A DNA stretch of 64,000 nt, from positions 310,001 through 374,000 of the forward strand of contig JAVKOQ010000009.1 in the NCBI GenBank assembly GCA_031835245.1. Direction: 5' to 3'. Made by a program: the position numbers and the translations under genes. The stretch comes from Balamuthia mandrillaris. Taxonomy: Eukaryota; Discosea; Longamoebia; Balamuthiidae. Every line of letters starts with the position of its first letter. Positions within the stretch are counted from its first letter, which is position 1. Below are positions 32,119 to 43,200 of the stretch, piece by piece. The notes beneath the pieces were generated by a model, which was given only the letters and a program-made list of their open reading frames with translations, ran no database searches and was not told where the DNA came from.

Positions 32119-33093
32119 ATGGAAGAACCTACAGGTTGGTCACCCGAACAGCTGTCCTCGTGCGAGTTGGCCATTCCGAGACTCGAGAACAACACAGGCT
32201 TTCCCAACAGCGGAGAGCTGATATCCTTTTTTTTTGTTTTCGTTTTTTTCAAATGCATTATCTGCGTGTTTGCTGCCGTAGCACGTACGTTTTCTTTGAC
32301 TGAAGCTGTAACAAAGTGAAGAAGCGGACAGAGTAAGCATCAGTGACATCCCAGTTGAGCTACTTTTGCGTGCGTTGTGTTACGCTGTGTTTCTCTTTCT
32401 GTTCTTGTTTTCCCCAATCGTTATCTCCTATTTTACCTGTCTCCTCTTTAACCTTTTAACATAACAGTTATTCTCGACGCTGCCATTGCGAAGCCAAAAG
32501 ATGCCATCTCCATCGGCTTAGTCTGCAAAGCCTTCCAAGAGCTCGTGCTGGATAACAACAACATATGGCAAAGGCTGTTCCTGGGGCGTTGGCCCCAACA
32601 GAGCCCCAACCTCAAGATGAGGAGCTGGTTCAAGTTCTTCAAGCTCAGAGCCGAGGCTGTACTCCAGCACGACCAGCACGAAACTGCTTTGACCTTCGGC
32701 TGTGCCCATCCCATCGAGAACTGTGAGAACGAGATGGAATGCCCATTGATATGGTTGGTCACAATGGGAAACGTTTTTGCCTTTCTTTGTGCTTTGCTAA
32801 CAAGTTGTTCGATACTCTGCTCCTGACAAACCAAAAGGGAAAGACTAGGGGGAAAATATTCAATGGCACCAACCGGCGACTTTGCGATGGAACGGGTTTG
32901 CTCAGCGTGCAGCAAGGACGTCCGTTTTGTGACCAACCAACGCTCGTTGGAGAAGAAGGTGAGCCAAGGCCATCCGGTTTGCATCGACTTCACCTTCGTA
33001 GCGTGTTACCGGCCCGCCCGTGGTCATCGTCGAAGCTGGTTGGTGCGCCGCAACGAAACTTTTGAAAGCGTTATTGGAGCAACCGGCGACTAG
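32119..33093 (+). CDS. F-box paralogue A, lacking the SPRY domains
   Basis: First of three tandem paralogues. Exon 32119-32220 encodes the shared leader MEEPTGWS and ends at ATATCC, a U12-type donor. Later exons, about 32330-32369, 32468-32753 and 32838-33093, encode the F-box (SISDIPVELLL, then DAISIGLVCKAF and NNIWQRLF) and the C-terminal Cys/His segment (VCSACSKDVRFVTNQ, QGHPVCIDF). The last three junctions are in frame. The first acceptor is unresolved: an AC at 32329 keeps frame but lies far from the possible branch TTCTTTGAC. Compared with copies B and C, both SPRY domains are missing, so this is either a derived short form or the ancestral form. Confidence 0.6.
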
Positions 33094-33180
33094 CATGTTG
33101 TCGTTATTCGTGTTACAAAATATATATAATAAAAACAGCTATATTTATAATTAACGGCAAGCAACGCAGAGAAGAAGAAG

Positions 33181-36166
33181 ATGGAAGGACCACCCACAGG
33201 TTGGTCGTCCGGGTCGCTTTCCTCGTCCAAGCTGTCCGTGAAAGGACTCAAGCTCAAAAATATCAAAGCACCCGTTGGGAAGCCATTGATATCCTTTTTT
33301 TTTTTTTTAAAAAAAAAAGAAAACTTCTTCGGATTGTGAATCAACAAAAGAGAGGCTTCTTTAACTTGGTACTCAAGCGGTGCAAGCCAATGGTTCTTTT
33401 CGGGCCGGGAAAAGCGGCGTTTCGTTCTTTGAGGTGACCATTTCCAGTTTGGCTTCGGGAACGTTTGTTCTTCCATCTCTCCACTTTTTTGTGTAAACAA
33501 AAAGTGTTCATTATTTACTTTTTTTTTTGCCCGCTACCGCGCAGAACGGTTGCGGTAGGTTTCACCACCCGTTGCGACTGCTTTCCGGCCAGCGGCGCTC
33601 TGCCTGGCTGGTTACCTGGGTACAGTTCTTGTTCTTGTTCTTCTGCTTCTTCTGCTTCTTGTTCTTGTTCTTCTGGTTCTGGTTCTTCTTCTTCTTGTTG
33701 TTCTTCTTCTTCTTCTTCTTCTTGTTCTTGTTCTTGTTCTTCTTCTTCTTCTTCTTCGTTCTTCTTCTTCTTCTTCTTCTTCTTGTTCTTGTTCTTGTTC
33801 TTCTTCTTCTTCTTCTTCTTCTTCTTCTTCTTCTTCTTCTTCTTCTTCTTCTTCTTCTTCTTCTTCTTCTTCTTCTTCTTCTTCTTCTTCTTCTTCTTCT
33901 TCTTCTTCTTCTTCTTCTTCTTCTTCTTCTTCTTCTTCTTCTTCTTCTTCTTCTTCTTCTTCTTCTTCTTCTTCTTCTTCTTCTTCTTCTTCTTCTTCTT
34001 CTTCTGCTTCTGCTCTACTGCTTCTTCTTCCTCTACCGCTTGGGCCTTCCTCCTTACCTCTCATGAAACACAACAACAGGACGCACGGGTTTCACAGCGA
34101 TGACTGGAGTTACTTTGGAGGAGCAGGCCAGCCCAGGGCCACCTACCCTCAAGCCAAACGCATCCAGGCCGGCGACACCATCGGCTGCGGGCTCACCAAC
34201 GGAGGAGAGCTCTTCTTCACCGTGAATACTACCCTTGTCGCTAGAGCGTTACAGCTTGATGAGAACACCGTGTGCACTCCTATTATAGGTGTGGATGGCC
34301 CAGGAGTGAGCCTCATGGCAAACTTTGGCCAGCAAGCCTTTCGTTTTGACGTAAACTGCGTGTTTGATAGTGAGGCGAGCTATAAGACTGTTCCTACGGG
34401 ATGGAGTGCACCCCAGGAGGCCATGGATTCCACGTTGAAGATTAAGGGCAGGAGCCTGGACAACACGTCAACCAAAGACAGCGAGCTTGAACTCATATCC
34501 TTTATCTCGCTCTCCCTTTCTCTCACTCTCTTCGCCTTGCATTCTCTTTCTTGGAAAACAAAACGTGATTCCTTAACGAGTGTCGATGAGACCAACAAGC
34601 GGTGCAAGGAAATGCAGCATTCTGGATCCTGCACAACATGGTGTGTTTCTACGAGGTCACCATCGTTCGCCTGCCACCCGAAGCGTACATTCCTCTCCCT
34701 TTTTTTTTAAATTGACTTCTAGAGATTGGAAGCAATTGCTGAGATGACATGCTCTGATATGCATTCAGCTTGGTGGCCGTGGGATTAACCACTAAACGCA
34801 CATTTCCTGCCAAGGGAGCTCTTCCTGGTTGGCTAGCTGGGTACATTACTGCTATCTATTCTCTCTCTCTCTTTCACTTCTCTCTCTCTCTCTCCTCTCT
34901 CTCTGTCTCTCACTTCTTGTCGTTCCATTCTTTCCTTGACTGATGTCTTGTTTATTTCAAAAGGTCATATGGGTTTCACAGCGACGACTGGTGTTATTTT
35001 GCAGGATCCGACGCGTCAGAGAGCCAACTCGCTCTGGCTTCTTCCGGAAGGCGCAATGTGATCAGAGCAGGAGACACCCTGGGGTGTGGCATCACCAACA
35101 GAGGAGAGCTCTTCTTCACCCTCAACTATGACCTGGTGGCTGTGGTGGAGAGGGACATGGACCGCGCCTTGCCATACATGCCCGTGGTGGGAGTGTGTGG
35201 CAAGGTGGAGTTGCAGACGAACTTTGGAGGTGAAGGCTTTGTATTTGATGTGGGTGGCATGTTCAGGACTGCTGCCAATTGTCCTGGTACCTTTCTCTTT
35301 TTGCTTCTTGTTCTTGTTGCCGTTATTCAAATTCTTGTTTTAATTCTTCTTGTTCAATACCACTCTTCATATGCTATTCTTCTACTGAACGACGTCGTTG
35401 CTTTACTAGATATCTATTCTCCTGGTCAAAGCACTCACTTGACAGATATACCAGCCGAAGTTCTTCTGAGTACGATTCTTTATCCACTCTTCTCCAAACT
35501 TACTCAGCTCTCTCTGCATTCCCACTAAGAGCTGACACGTTAACTCCATATTATAGGGATCTTCGACGGCGCCATCGCAACGCCAAAGGAGGCAGTCTCC
35601 ATCGGCTTAGTCTGCAAAGCCTTCCAAGGGTTGGTGGTCGACAACAGCATCTGGCAAAGACTATTCCTGCAGCGGTGGCCCCAACAGAACCCCAACCTCA
35701 AGATGAGGAGCTGGTTCAAGTTCTTCATGCTCAGAGAGGAGGCTCTCCAGAAGTATGGTCATCGAGAAACCCTATACGCTTCTGGTAGTGCTCATCCCAT
35801 CGAAAACTGCGACTGGGAGTTTCAATGTCCGTTAGTATGGTTTGTATTTTTTTGTTTTGTTTATCTGTCCTCTCTTTATCACTTTGCTTATAGCCCTTTC
35901 ATCCTTCTTCTGCTCCTTATTATCCAAACAGGGAACAACTCAAGCCCGACTATTCAGTACCAAGAGACTCGTTTGACATGGAGGTCAAGAGGTTATGCGG
36001 CGCATGCAAGGAGCACGTCCACTATGTGACCAACCAGTCCGAGTTGGAGGAGCACGTCAGCCAGGGCCATTGCGTCTGCATCGACTTCACCCAACGAAGG
36101 CATCCCGAGCCAAGAAGAAAGATGGGCAAAATGGTGGCCGTCAGGCGTGGACCCACTTTGCGATAA
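33181..36166 (+). CDS. SPRY-SPRY-F-box paralogue B, possibly damaged
   Basis: Exons: leader 33181-33288; SPRY1 about 33374-33462, 33545-33619, 34080-34494; SPRY2 34593-34684, 34769-34840, 34964-35286; F-box 35410-35469, 35557-35839; C-terminus 35932-36166. SPRY1 has THGFHSDDWSYFGG and GDTIGCGLTNGGELFFTV. SPRY2 has YGFHSDDWCYFAG and GDTLGCGITNRGELFFTL. The F-box reads HLTDIPAEVLL then GLVCKAFQGLVV and IWQRLFLQRW. The tail has CGACKEHVHYVTNQ and HCVCIDF. Every junction from 33462 onward is in frame. The first intron starts ATATCC, but no AC or AG acceptor keeps the frame, because B has two extra bases relative to copy C just before CAAGCGGTG. B may be a recent pseudogene. Confidence 0.6.
33625..34015. 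repeat. Long CTT trinucleotide tract in an intron
   Basis: Almost uninterrupted TTC/CTT units with scattered TTG fill the intron between the second and third SPRY1 exons of copy B. Copy C has a similar but much shorter tract at 37081-37208. The pure polypyrimidine strand is the sense strand. Long open frames of Phe, Leu, Ser or Glu here are repeat artefacts. Confidence 0.95.
34495..34592 (+). other. U12-type AT-AC intron in paralogue B
   Basis: The exon ends GAACTC and the intron begins ATATCCTTT, the U12 AT-AC donor consensus. A perfect U12 branch site TTCCTTAAC lies at 34569-34577, and the intron ends GATGAGAC 15 bases later. Splicing joins SELEL to QQAVQG in phase 0, which matches the start of the equivalent SPRY1 exon. 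The nearby GT and AG dinucleotides do not join these exons in frame. Confidence 0.8.
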
Positions 36167-36650
36167 CAGACAAAACGCCTTTTAGACTGATATCCTATGA
36201 GAGGGGGGCACTACTGGCCTTCTCCGGTGCTCCATGTGGGCCTTCACTAATATAGGTTTACCTGTTTTGTAATTCTTCCCCATTTGCGAAGAGCTCTACC
36301 ATAAGTTCCGCTTCCGCTCCAAAGAGTGCACCGCTTGTGTGCGTCCATTCCACCCGAACATAGAACGTGGGACAAAAACATGATAGCCCGAACATTGTTC
36401 GCCTGCAGCCATAGTGGTGGTACGATGCAACCCGCAATCGCCGTCTGCTTCGTTTGTTGTGTTTTATGTAACAGTATCGACATGAGAAACTCACTCAGGT
36501 GACTGAAACTGGATGGCTTTACTGCCACGCAAGGGGACTTGGACCAACACTGCAAGCGTTCCCCGCGCATTCCTATATAGCCATCCAGTGTAAAGTTTTA
36601 AAAAAAAAAACTGTTCACTAAAAACAAATAAAAGAGAAAGGAAACGAAAG
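36167..36650. other. Spacer between paralogues B and C
   Basis: About 480 bases with no supported gene. A minus-strand frame (36258-36494) has no recognisable family. ATATCCTA at 36189 resembles the AT-AC donor but differs at the last base and follows no leader exon. Confidence 0.5.
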
Positions 36651-37795
36651 ATGGAAGAACCTACGGGTTGGTCCTCCGAATCGCTCTCTTCCTCCAGGCT
36701 GTCCATCCGAGGGCTGGAGATCCAAAATGACAAAGCGCCCGTAGGAAAGCCATTGATATCCTTCTTATTTTTTTTTCTTGCTTTCTCTTCTGTCGTTTCT
36801 TGGTGTGTTACAGCGGAGGTGGTGTTTCTTTGACTTGCAACAAGCGGTGCAGGCCAACGGCTCTTTTAGAGCCATGAAAGACCGTGTTTCGTTCTTTGAG
36901 GTTACCATCTCTCGTTTGGCTTCGGGAACGTTCGTTCATCTCCTTCCTCCCTTGATTGTTTTTTTTTTTTTGCTGATTATTTATTTCTTTTTGGCAAAAG
37001 AATGGTTGCGGTGGGTTGCACCACCCGCGACACTGTCTTCCCGTCCAAAGGTGCTCTGCCGGGTTGGTTACCTGGGTACATTTCTTCTTGTTCTTGTTCT
37101 TGTTCTTCTTCTTCTTGTTCTTGTTCTTCTTCTTCTTCTTCTTGTTCTTCTTCTTCTTGTTCTTCTTCTTCTTCTTGTTCTTCTTCTTCTTCTTCTTCTT
37201 CTTCTTCTGCTTCTTCTCCTTCTCCTCCTCCCTTCTTCTCCTTCTTCTTCACCACTTCTTTCGTCTTTTTTCTTTCTGCTTTCTTCTTCCCTCTTGCTTG
37301 TTCCTTCCTGCTCTCTTCGCTCTTCTTTCTTCCAACGTTATCCACAAACACAACAACAGGACGCACGGGTTTCACAGTGATGACTGGAGTTACTTTGGGG
37401 GAGCAGGCCAGCCCAGGGCCACCTACCCTCAAGCCAAACGCATCCAGGCCGGCGACACCATCGGCTGCGGGCTCACCAACGGAGGAGAGCTCTTCTTCAC
37501 CGTGAACAGCGCCCTTGTGGCACGCGCCATTAAGCTGGAGGTGAGAACTGTCTGCACTCCCATTATAGGTGTGGATGGACCGGGAGTGGGCCTGGTGGCA
37601 AACTTTGGCACCCAACCATTCAGGTTTGATGTAAACAGCGTGTTCGACAGCGAGGAGAGTTATAAAACCATTCCGACTGGATGGAGCGCACCGCAGGAGG
37701 CTACACGGTCCACGTTGAAGACGCAAGGCAGACACCTGGATAATACGTCGTCCAATGATAGTGATCTTGAACTAATATCCTTTCTCCGTCCCTGG

Positions 37796-37882
<87 letters not shown>

Positions 37883-39187
37883 AATCTGCCTCCTCTCAGT
37901 GCTTCCTTAACGAGTGTCGGGTGAGACCAACAAGCGGTGCAAGGAAATGCAGCATTCTGGATCCTGCACAACATGGTGTGTTTCTACGAGGTCACCATTC
38001 TTCGTCTGCCACCCAAAGCGTACTTTCCTTTCCTTCTCTTTTTCCTTTCCTTCTCTGCTTTTCTTTGTTAACCCATTTATTCCCCCGTTTGACCTTCGCG
38101 CTGTGTAGAATGGTGGCAGTGGGGCTAACCACCAAACACCTCAGATTTCCTGCTAAGAAAGCTCTTCCCGGTTGGTTTGATGGGTACATCTCGGTCCTCT
38201 TGCTCTTCTAGTTCTGGTTCTTCTGAATGTTGTTTCGTTGGTTTTCCGCTTTTTTCTTGACCTTCTTCTTTGTCTTTGAGTAATGCTCATAAATTTATTT
38301 TTCCGACAAAGGACCTATGGGTTTCACAGCGACGACTGGGGCTACTATTCCGGCTCAAGAGACGCTCCAAAGGGCCAACTCGCTCTGGCTTCTTCCGGAA
38401 GGCGTGATGTGATCAGAGCAGGAGACACCCTGGGGTGTGGCATCACCAACAGAGGAGAGCTCTTCTTCACCCTCAACTATGACCTGGTGGCTGTGGTGGA
38501 GAGGGACATGGACCGCGCCTTGCCATACATGCCCGTGGTGGGAGTGTGTGGCAAGGTGGAGTTGCAGACGAACTTTGGAGGTGAAGGCTTTGTATTTGAT
38601 GTGGGTGGCATGTTCAGGACTGCTGCCAATTGTCCTGGTACCTTTCTTCTTGTTCATGTTCTTGTTGTTATTATTATTCATGTCTTGTTCTTACATTCCT
38701 GCTACTGCTTCTCTATCCTCCTTTCTGTTCCACCATTGCATAGATATCTTTTCTCCTGGTCAAAGCAACAATCTCACAGACTTGCCAGCTGAAGTTCTTC
38801 TGAGTAAGCTTCTTTATTTGTTCTTTCTTTCTGGTCCCTCTTTGTTAGGCTTACAAAATTGCTTTCCGACTGTTACAGAGATCTTTGACGTGGCCATTGC
38901 AAAACCAAAAGATGCCATCTCTATCGGTTTAGTATGCAAAGCTTTTGGGGAGCTCGCTCTGGACAACAGCATCTGGCACAGGCTGTTCCTGCAGCATTGG
39001 CCCCAACAGAACCCCAACCTCAAAATGAGGAGCTGGTTCAAGTTCTTCAAGCTCAGAGAGACCGCCGTCCAGAAGTTTGGTCATCAGCCAGCACGAAATG
39101 CTTCCGGCAATGCTCACCCCATCGAAAACTGCGAGTGGGAGCTTAAGTGTCCTTTGATATGGTTTGTCGTATTCGTCTTTTGTTTGT

Positions 39188-39230
<43 letters not shown>

Positions 39231-39511
39231 TGTCTCCTGTTCTCTTTTCTGACCAAACGTTTTCATAAACAACAAACAGGGAGCAACTCAAGCCAGACTT
39301 TTCGTTGCCCAGAGACTCGTTTGGCATGGACACCAGAAGGTTATGCGAAGCGTGCAACGAGCACGTCTACTATGTGACCAACCAGTCCGAGTTGGAGGAG
39401 CACGTCGGCCAGGGCCATTGCGTCTGCATCGACTTCACCCAGAGGAGGAGGCCCGAGGTTAGAATGATGGGCAGAATGATGCCTATCAGCCGTGGACGTG
39501 GCATGAGATAA
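36651..39511 (+). CDS. SPRY-SPRY-F-box protein, paralogue C
   Basis: Exons: leader 36651-36755; SPRY1 36835 (or 36814)-36929, 37001-37075, 37360-37774; SPRY2 37928-38019, 38109-38183, 38312-38637; F-box 38744-38803, 38879-39161; C-terminus 39280-39511. This gives 585 (or 592) codons, all in frame. SPRY1 carries VSFFEVTISRLASGT and GFHSDDWSYFGGAGQ; SPRY2 carries VCFYEVTILRL and GFHSDDWGYYSG. The F-box reads NLTDLPAEVLLKIF then GLVCKAFGELAL and IWHRLFLQHWP. The tail has CEACNEHVYYVTNQ and HCVCIDF, a possible zinc-binding module. Exons of SPRY1 and SPRY2 match in phase and nearly in length, so the domain was duplicated with its introns. It probably recruits substrates to an SCF ubiquitin ligase. 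Confidence 0.78.
37775..37927 (+). other. U12-type AT-AC intron in paralogue C
   Basis: The donor is ATATCCTTT at 37775, a perfect TTCCTTAAC branch site lies at 37903-37911, and the intron ends GTGAGAC at 37927. The next exon starts CAACAAGCGGTG in phase 0, as in copy B. The 77-base (CT)n tract at 37802-37878 lies between donor and branch site. The branch-to-acceptor distance is about 16 bases, normal for U12 introns. Confidence 0.82.
37802..37878. repeat. Long CT dinucleotide microsatellite
   Basis: About 38 uninterrupted CT units lie inside the AT-AC intron of paralogue C. The same intron in copy B has only a short interrupted CT stretch. Confidence 0.95.
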
Positions 39512-40290
39512 CCTTGATGATGGCATTGTGTGATGTACGAACATATCGCTTCAGTCTGCCAAGGCTGTTACCCTAACAAAGAAGAGAGTATACATATAGT
39601 AAAAAGAAGTTTCCTGGTGAGGAGGAATCCAGTATGATGGTGCCTTTTGTAGATAGGTGACGATGCGCCCTTCGAAAGTCTCTTTTTCTTAGTTTTCCAA
39701 GCAGGATGAGGTGATGGATAGATCCTACGGAGGATGAAGACGCACGCCCTTCCTATTCCTCTGCTACACCCTCATTATAGTCCATGCAAAGCGGGGAATC
39801 ATGGATCGTAGTGGGCAGAGAGAGCGTTCTTCCCTTCCTCAAACCTCACGCTCTTGCCTGCAGGCATCGCCGCCGAAAACAAGAACAACACAACCAAACA
39901 GCAAAGAAGAAAAGGAAGAACTACCTCTCTCCTCCGCCCAAGGAGCCTCCTCCCCATCTCCTCTTCGAAGTTTCCCTCTCTGCCCCACAACCAAACCTTC
40001 TAAAAAAAAAAAAAAGAAAATAAAAGGGCGAGAAAAGAAAGAGTTATCGGTCGCGTTACCACCGTCCGACCTGGTGTTGTTAGTGGTTTCGTTTTCTTTT
40101 CTTTTCTTTTTTTTTTTTTTTGGCAAAGAAAAAGACGCATGGAAAAACGTCCTTTTCCTCCTTCTACTTCTTCTTCTTCTTCTTCTTCCTCCTCCTCCTC
40201 CTCCTCCTGCGTTTCGAACCTCGCATCCTCCTGCAAGCACAAAAGATATTAACTTTTTTTTTTTGGTCACCTCCCCCGCCGCACACCCAC
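39512..40290. other. Intergenic region before the giant gene
   Basis: About 780 bases with A-rich and CTCC-rich stretches and no frame with recognisable content. A CTT/CTC-rich block at 40155-40210 precedes the start codon at 40291. Confidence 0.5.
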
Positions 40291-43200
40291 ATGTCCCACC
40301 GTCCACAAGAGCGACAACAGCAACCGCACCGCGCTGCAGCCCTGGTCTTGGGCGACCGAGGCTGTGATGACGACGGCGTTTCCCCCCAGGAACGACTCAT
40401 CCGAGAGATCCGCAGGGACTTCGCCATGAGCAAGCCCGGCACCAGGACGCTGCACAGTTTTCAGAACAGCCTGGCCATGTTGGCCGACCAGCTCTACTCC
40501 CGCGAGCATCACTTCATTCTGGAGCTGCTGCAGAACGCCGAGGACAACCGCTACCCTGCCGACGCTCGCCCGGAGCTGGAGCTTTGCCTCATGAGCTGTT
40601 TTTCGTTCTTCCAAGCAGAAGAGGGAGAAGAAGGAGGAGGAGGAGATGAAGAGGAGGAAAACGTGGTGAATAGAGAAAGGCATGAAGGAGTGTTTTTGCT
40701 GCTCAACAACGAAGTGGGGTTCGACGAGAGGGACGTGAACGCCATTTGCATGGTGGGAGACTCCACCAAAGCGCAGAAGAAGGCCCTGGGCTACATCGGA
40801 GAGAAGGGCATCGGCTTCAAGTCGGTGTTCAAGGTGACCGACCATCCTCACATATTCTCCAACGGCTACAGGATACGCTTTGCCAAGGAGCCCGACCCGG
40901 AGTTTGGGATTTCCTACGTTGTTCCAACGGTGCGGTTTCTTCTCCCTTCTCTGCTGGTTCTTCTCTGCTTGTCTTGTTGTCCCTTCTCTCTTCGCTATGA
41001 AGATAACATTCTTTTTCACGAAAAAAGTGGGTCGACAGAGTGCCGAAGCGTATCCAACGATTGATGAATGGAAAGACGGTGATGGCGCTCCCCATTCCCA
41101 AAGTCATCAACACAAGCAGCAATCACCACACCACCACCATCGAAGCAAGTCCCTACCAACGCGTTGCAGAACATCTACAGCACATCTCACCAGAGATCAT
41201 CCTGTTTCTTCCAAAGTTGGAGAGATTCACCATTTCCGTCGAGACAACAGATAGCTCTTCCACCTTGTCTGCTTCTTCGTCATCTTCTTTTTCGTCGTCT
41301 TCAAAAACTTTGTTGCTGGTTGACAAAGACACTTCACAGTTTCCTCTCATCTGTTTAAGCTTTCGTCGAGAAGGATGCAAACATCAACAAAACGAAAGCG
41401 ACGATAACAACAACAAAACTTACTTTTGGGTCAACCATAAAACATTCTCCGTCCCAAAAGACGTCTACGAACCAAAACGAGAAAACGTTCAACAACGGCT
41501 TGTAAGCGTTGCTTTACCTCTCTTCTCCACCACCAACAAAAAGCAAGAGGCAAAAGAGGAAACAACAAAAACAAGAGAAGGAAAGGTGTTTGCGTTCTTG
41601 CCAACCTCTCAACGCAGTGGACTGCCCTTTCACGTAAATGCTGACTTTATATTGATTGCATCGAGAGAGTTTCCGATGAGCGATAACCGGTGGAACGAAT
41701 GGTCCCTGCGTTGCATAGCGCCTACCTTTGTGGAAGCTTTTTGCAGTTTGTTGCAGGTATACAACGATCATTTGTTTTCTTTTTTTTTTTATGGGCTTAA
41801 TGTTTAATAACATTAAAAAAAAGCACCCAGAGCACAGATTCAAAGCATATCGCTTTATTCCCACTGCTGCCGCAACCGAAAAGGCCTACCAAAAAGTTAC
41901 TACCCTCATCCAACAACAACTGAAAACCGTGAAATGCGTAATCCTCAGAACTCATTCCTCTTCATCATCGTCATCTTCCTCTTCCGCTTCCTCTTCGGCG
42001 TCGTCTTCGTCATCTTCGCCTCCTTTATCCCCTTCTTTCGCACTACCAAAGGATGCTAAACTCGGATGCGCTGAGCTCTATCGCCTCTTATCTGAAGCAT
42101 CGTCTTCGCCAATACAACAAACAGAGGAAAGACGCTTCCTTCATTTTGCCAATTTGGTTCATCCAACTGTTTATATGGACGAAACAGCTGCGGAAGGACT
42201 GAAAGCCATCGGCGTGCAAGCAGTGGATAACGCGTCTCTGCTAAAAGGCTTTCTTCTAGAGGAGCGCAACGAGATAGTCTTGCACCAGTTGAAGAAAGAT
42301 GATCCAAAATGGTTCGGCCAACTTTACGAATACCTAGCTCGAATAGGATTCAACGTTTCTTCTTTTGCTTCTGCTTCTGATACAACAAGACGAAGACAAA
42401 TTCTTCAACAGAAGCTCATCCCTACAGAAGCAAGCAGTTTTGGTGACGAAGAACAGCCACAAGTCTATTTTCAGCCAGAGAGGGATAGTCCGCTGTGGCA
42501 GTATTTGAAGGAAAGAGAAAGGAAACTGCCGCTAACTATTCTTCATTCCAGCGTGAAGCTAACACCTCAAACAAAGCGTTGGGTAAGCATAGCTTTTCTG
42601 TATCTTTTGTTTGTAAGTAAAACGATAATCCTACTCACATTTTTATCAATGACAAAAAAAAAGCTTTCAGACAACTTTGGCCTCAAAGAACTCAGTTGGC
42701 ATCGTTTTGTTCGTGAGATTCTCTTCTCGCATCAACAACAACTTTCAGCAAACAAAAACCTTTTCTCATTACACCCAAATGTCATCCTTCAAGACACTCG
42801 CTTCTTTTGCAAGCATCAATCCAAGTTCAAGAAACCGGCCGTCATCAAACTCTTGGAAGAGGGTCTTTTGCTTCTTCCTGAATATACCCTTCTTCATAAA
42901 CCGACCACCAAAAGAAAAGCTTCTTCTTCAAGTGAAACATTAACCATAGTGTTACCAGCTTCACTTTGTTCGAAGGATTGGAGACTTATTTTCTGTTATC
43001 CAGGCAAACAAGGACATTTCCTTCAACTGTCAAACAAGTATGTGAAGATGATGGAAGAGGAGGCAGAAAAGAGGGAGATAAAGAAGTTTTTTGTGGAAGT
43101 GTTGGGAGTGAGCGAGGTGCCACCACCGCCAGGCCCAGAGGCTTCCTTTCAGGATTGGTATCCTAAGAATGTCCCGTAAGTGTACCTTTTTATCTTTGCT

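Noticed and set aside
33465-34103. Long open frames of poly-Phe, poly-Leu, poly-Ser and, on the minus strand, poly-Glu
   Set aside because: All are translations of the CTT repeat inside a spliced intron of paralogue B.
36189-36196. Another ATATCC that could be a U12 donor
   Set aside because: It reads ATATCCTA, follows no coding exon of the array and has no branch site nearby.
36258-36494. Minus-strand frame in the spacer between paralogues B and C
   Set aside because: No recognisable domain and no splice-compatible partner.
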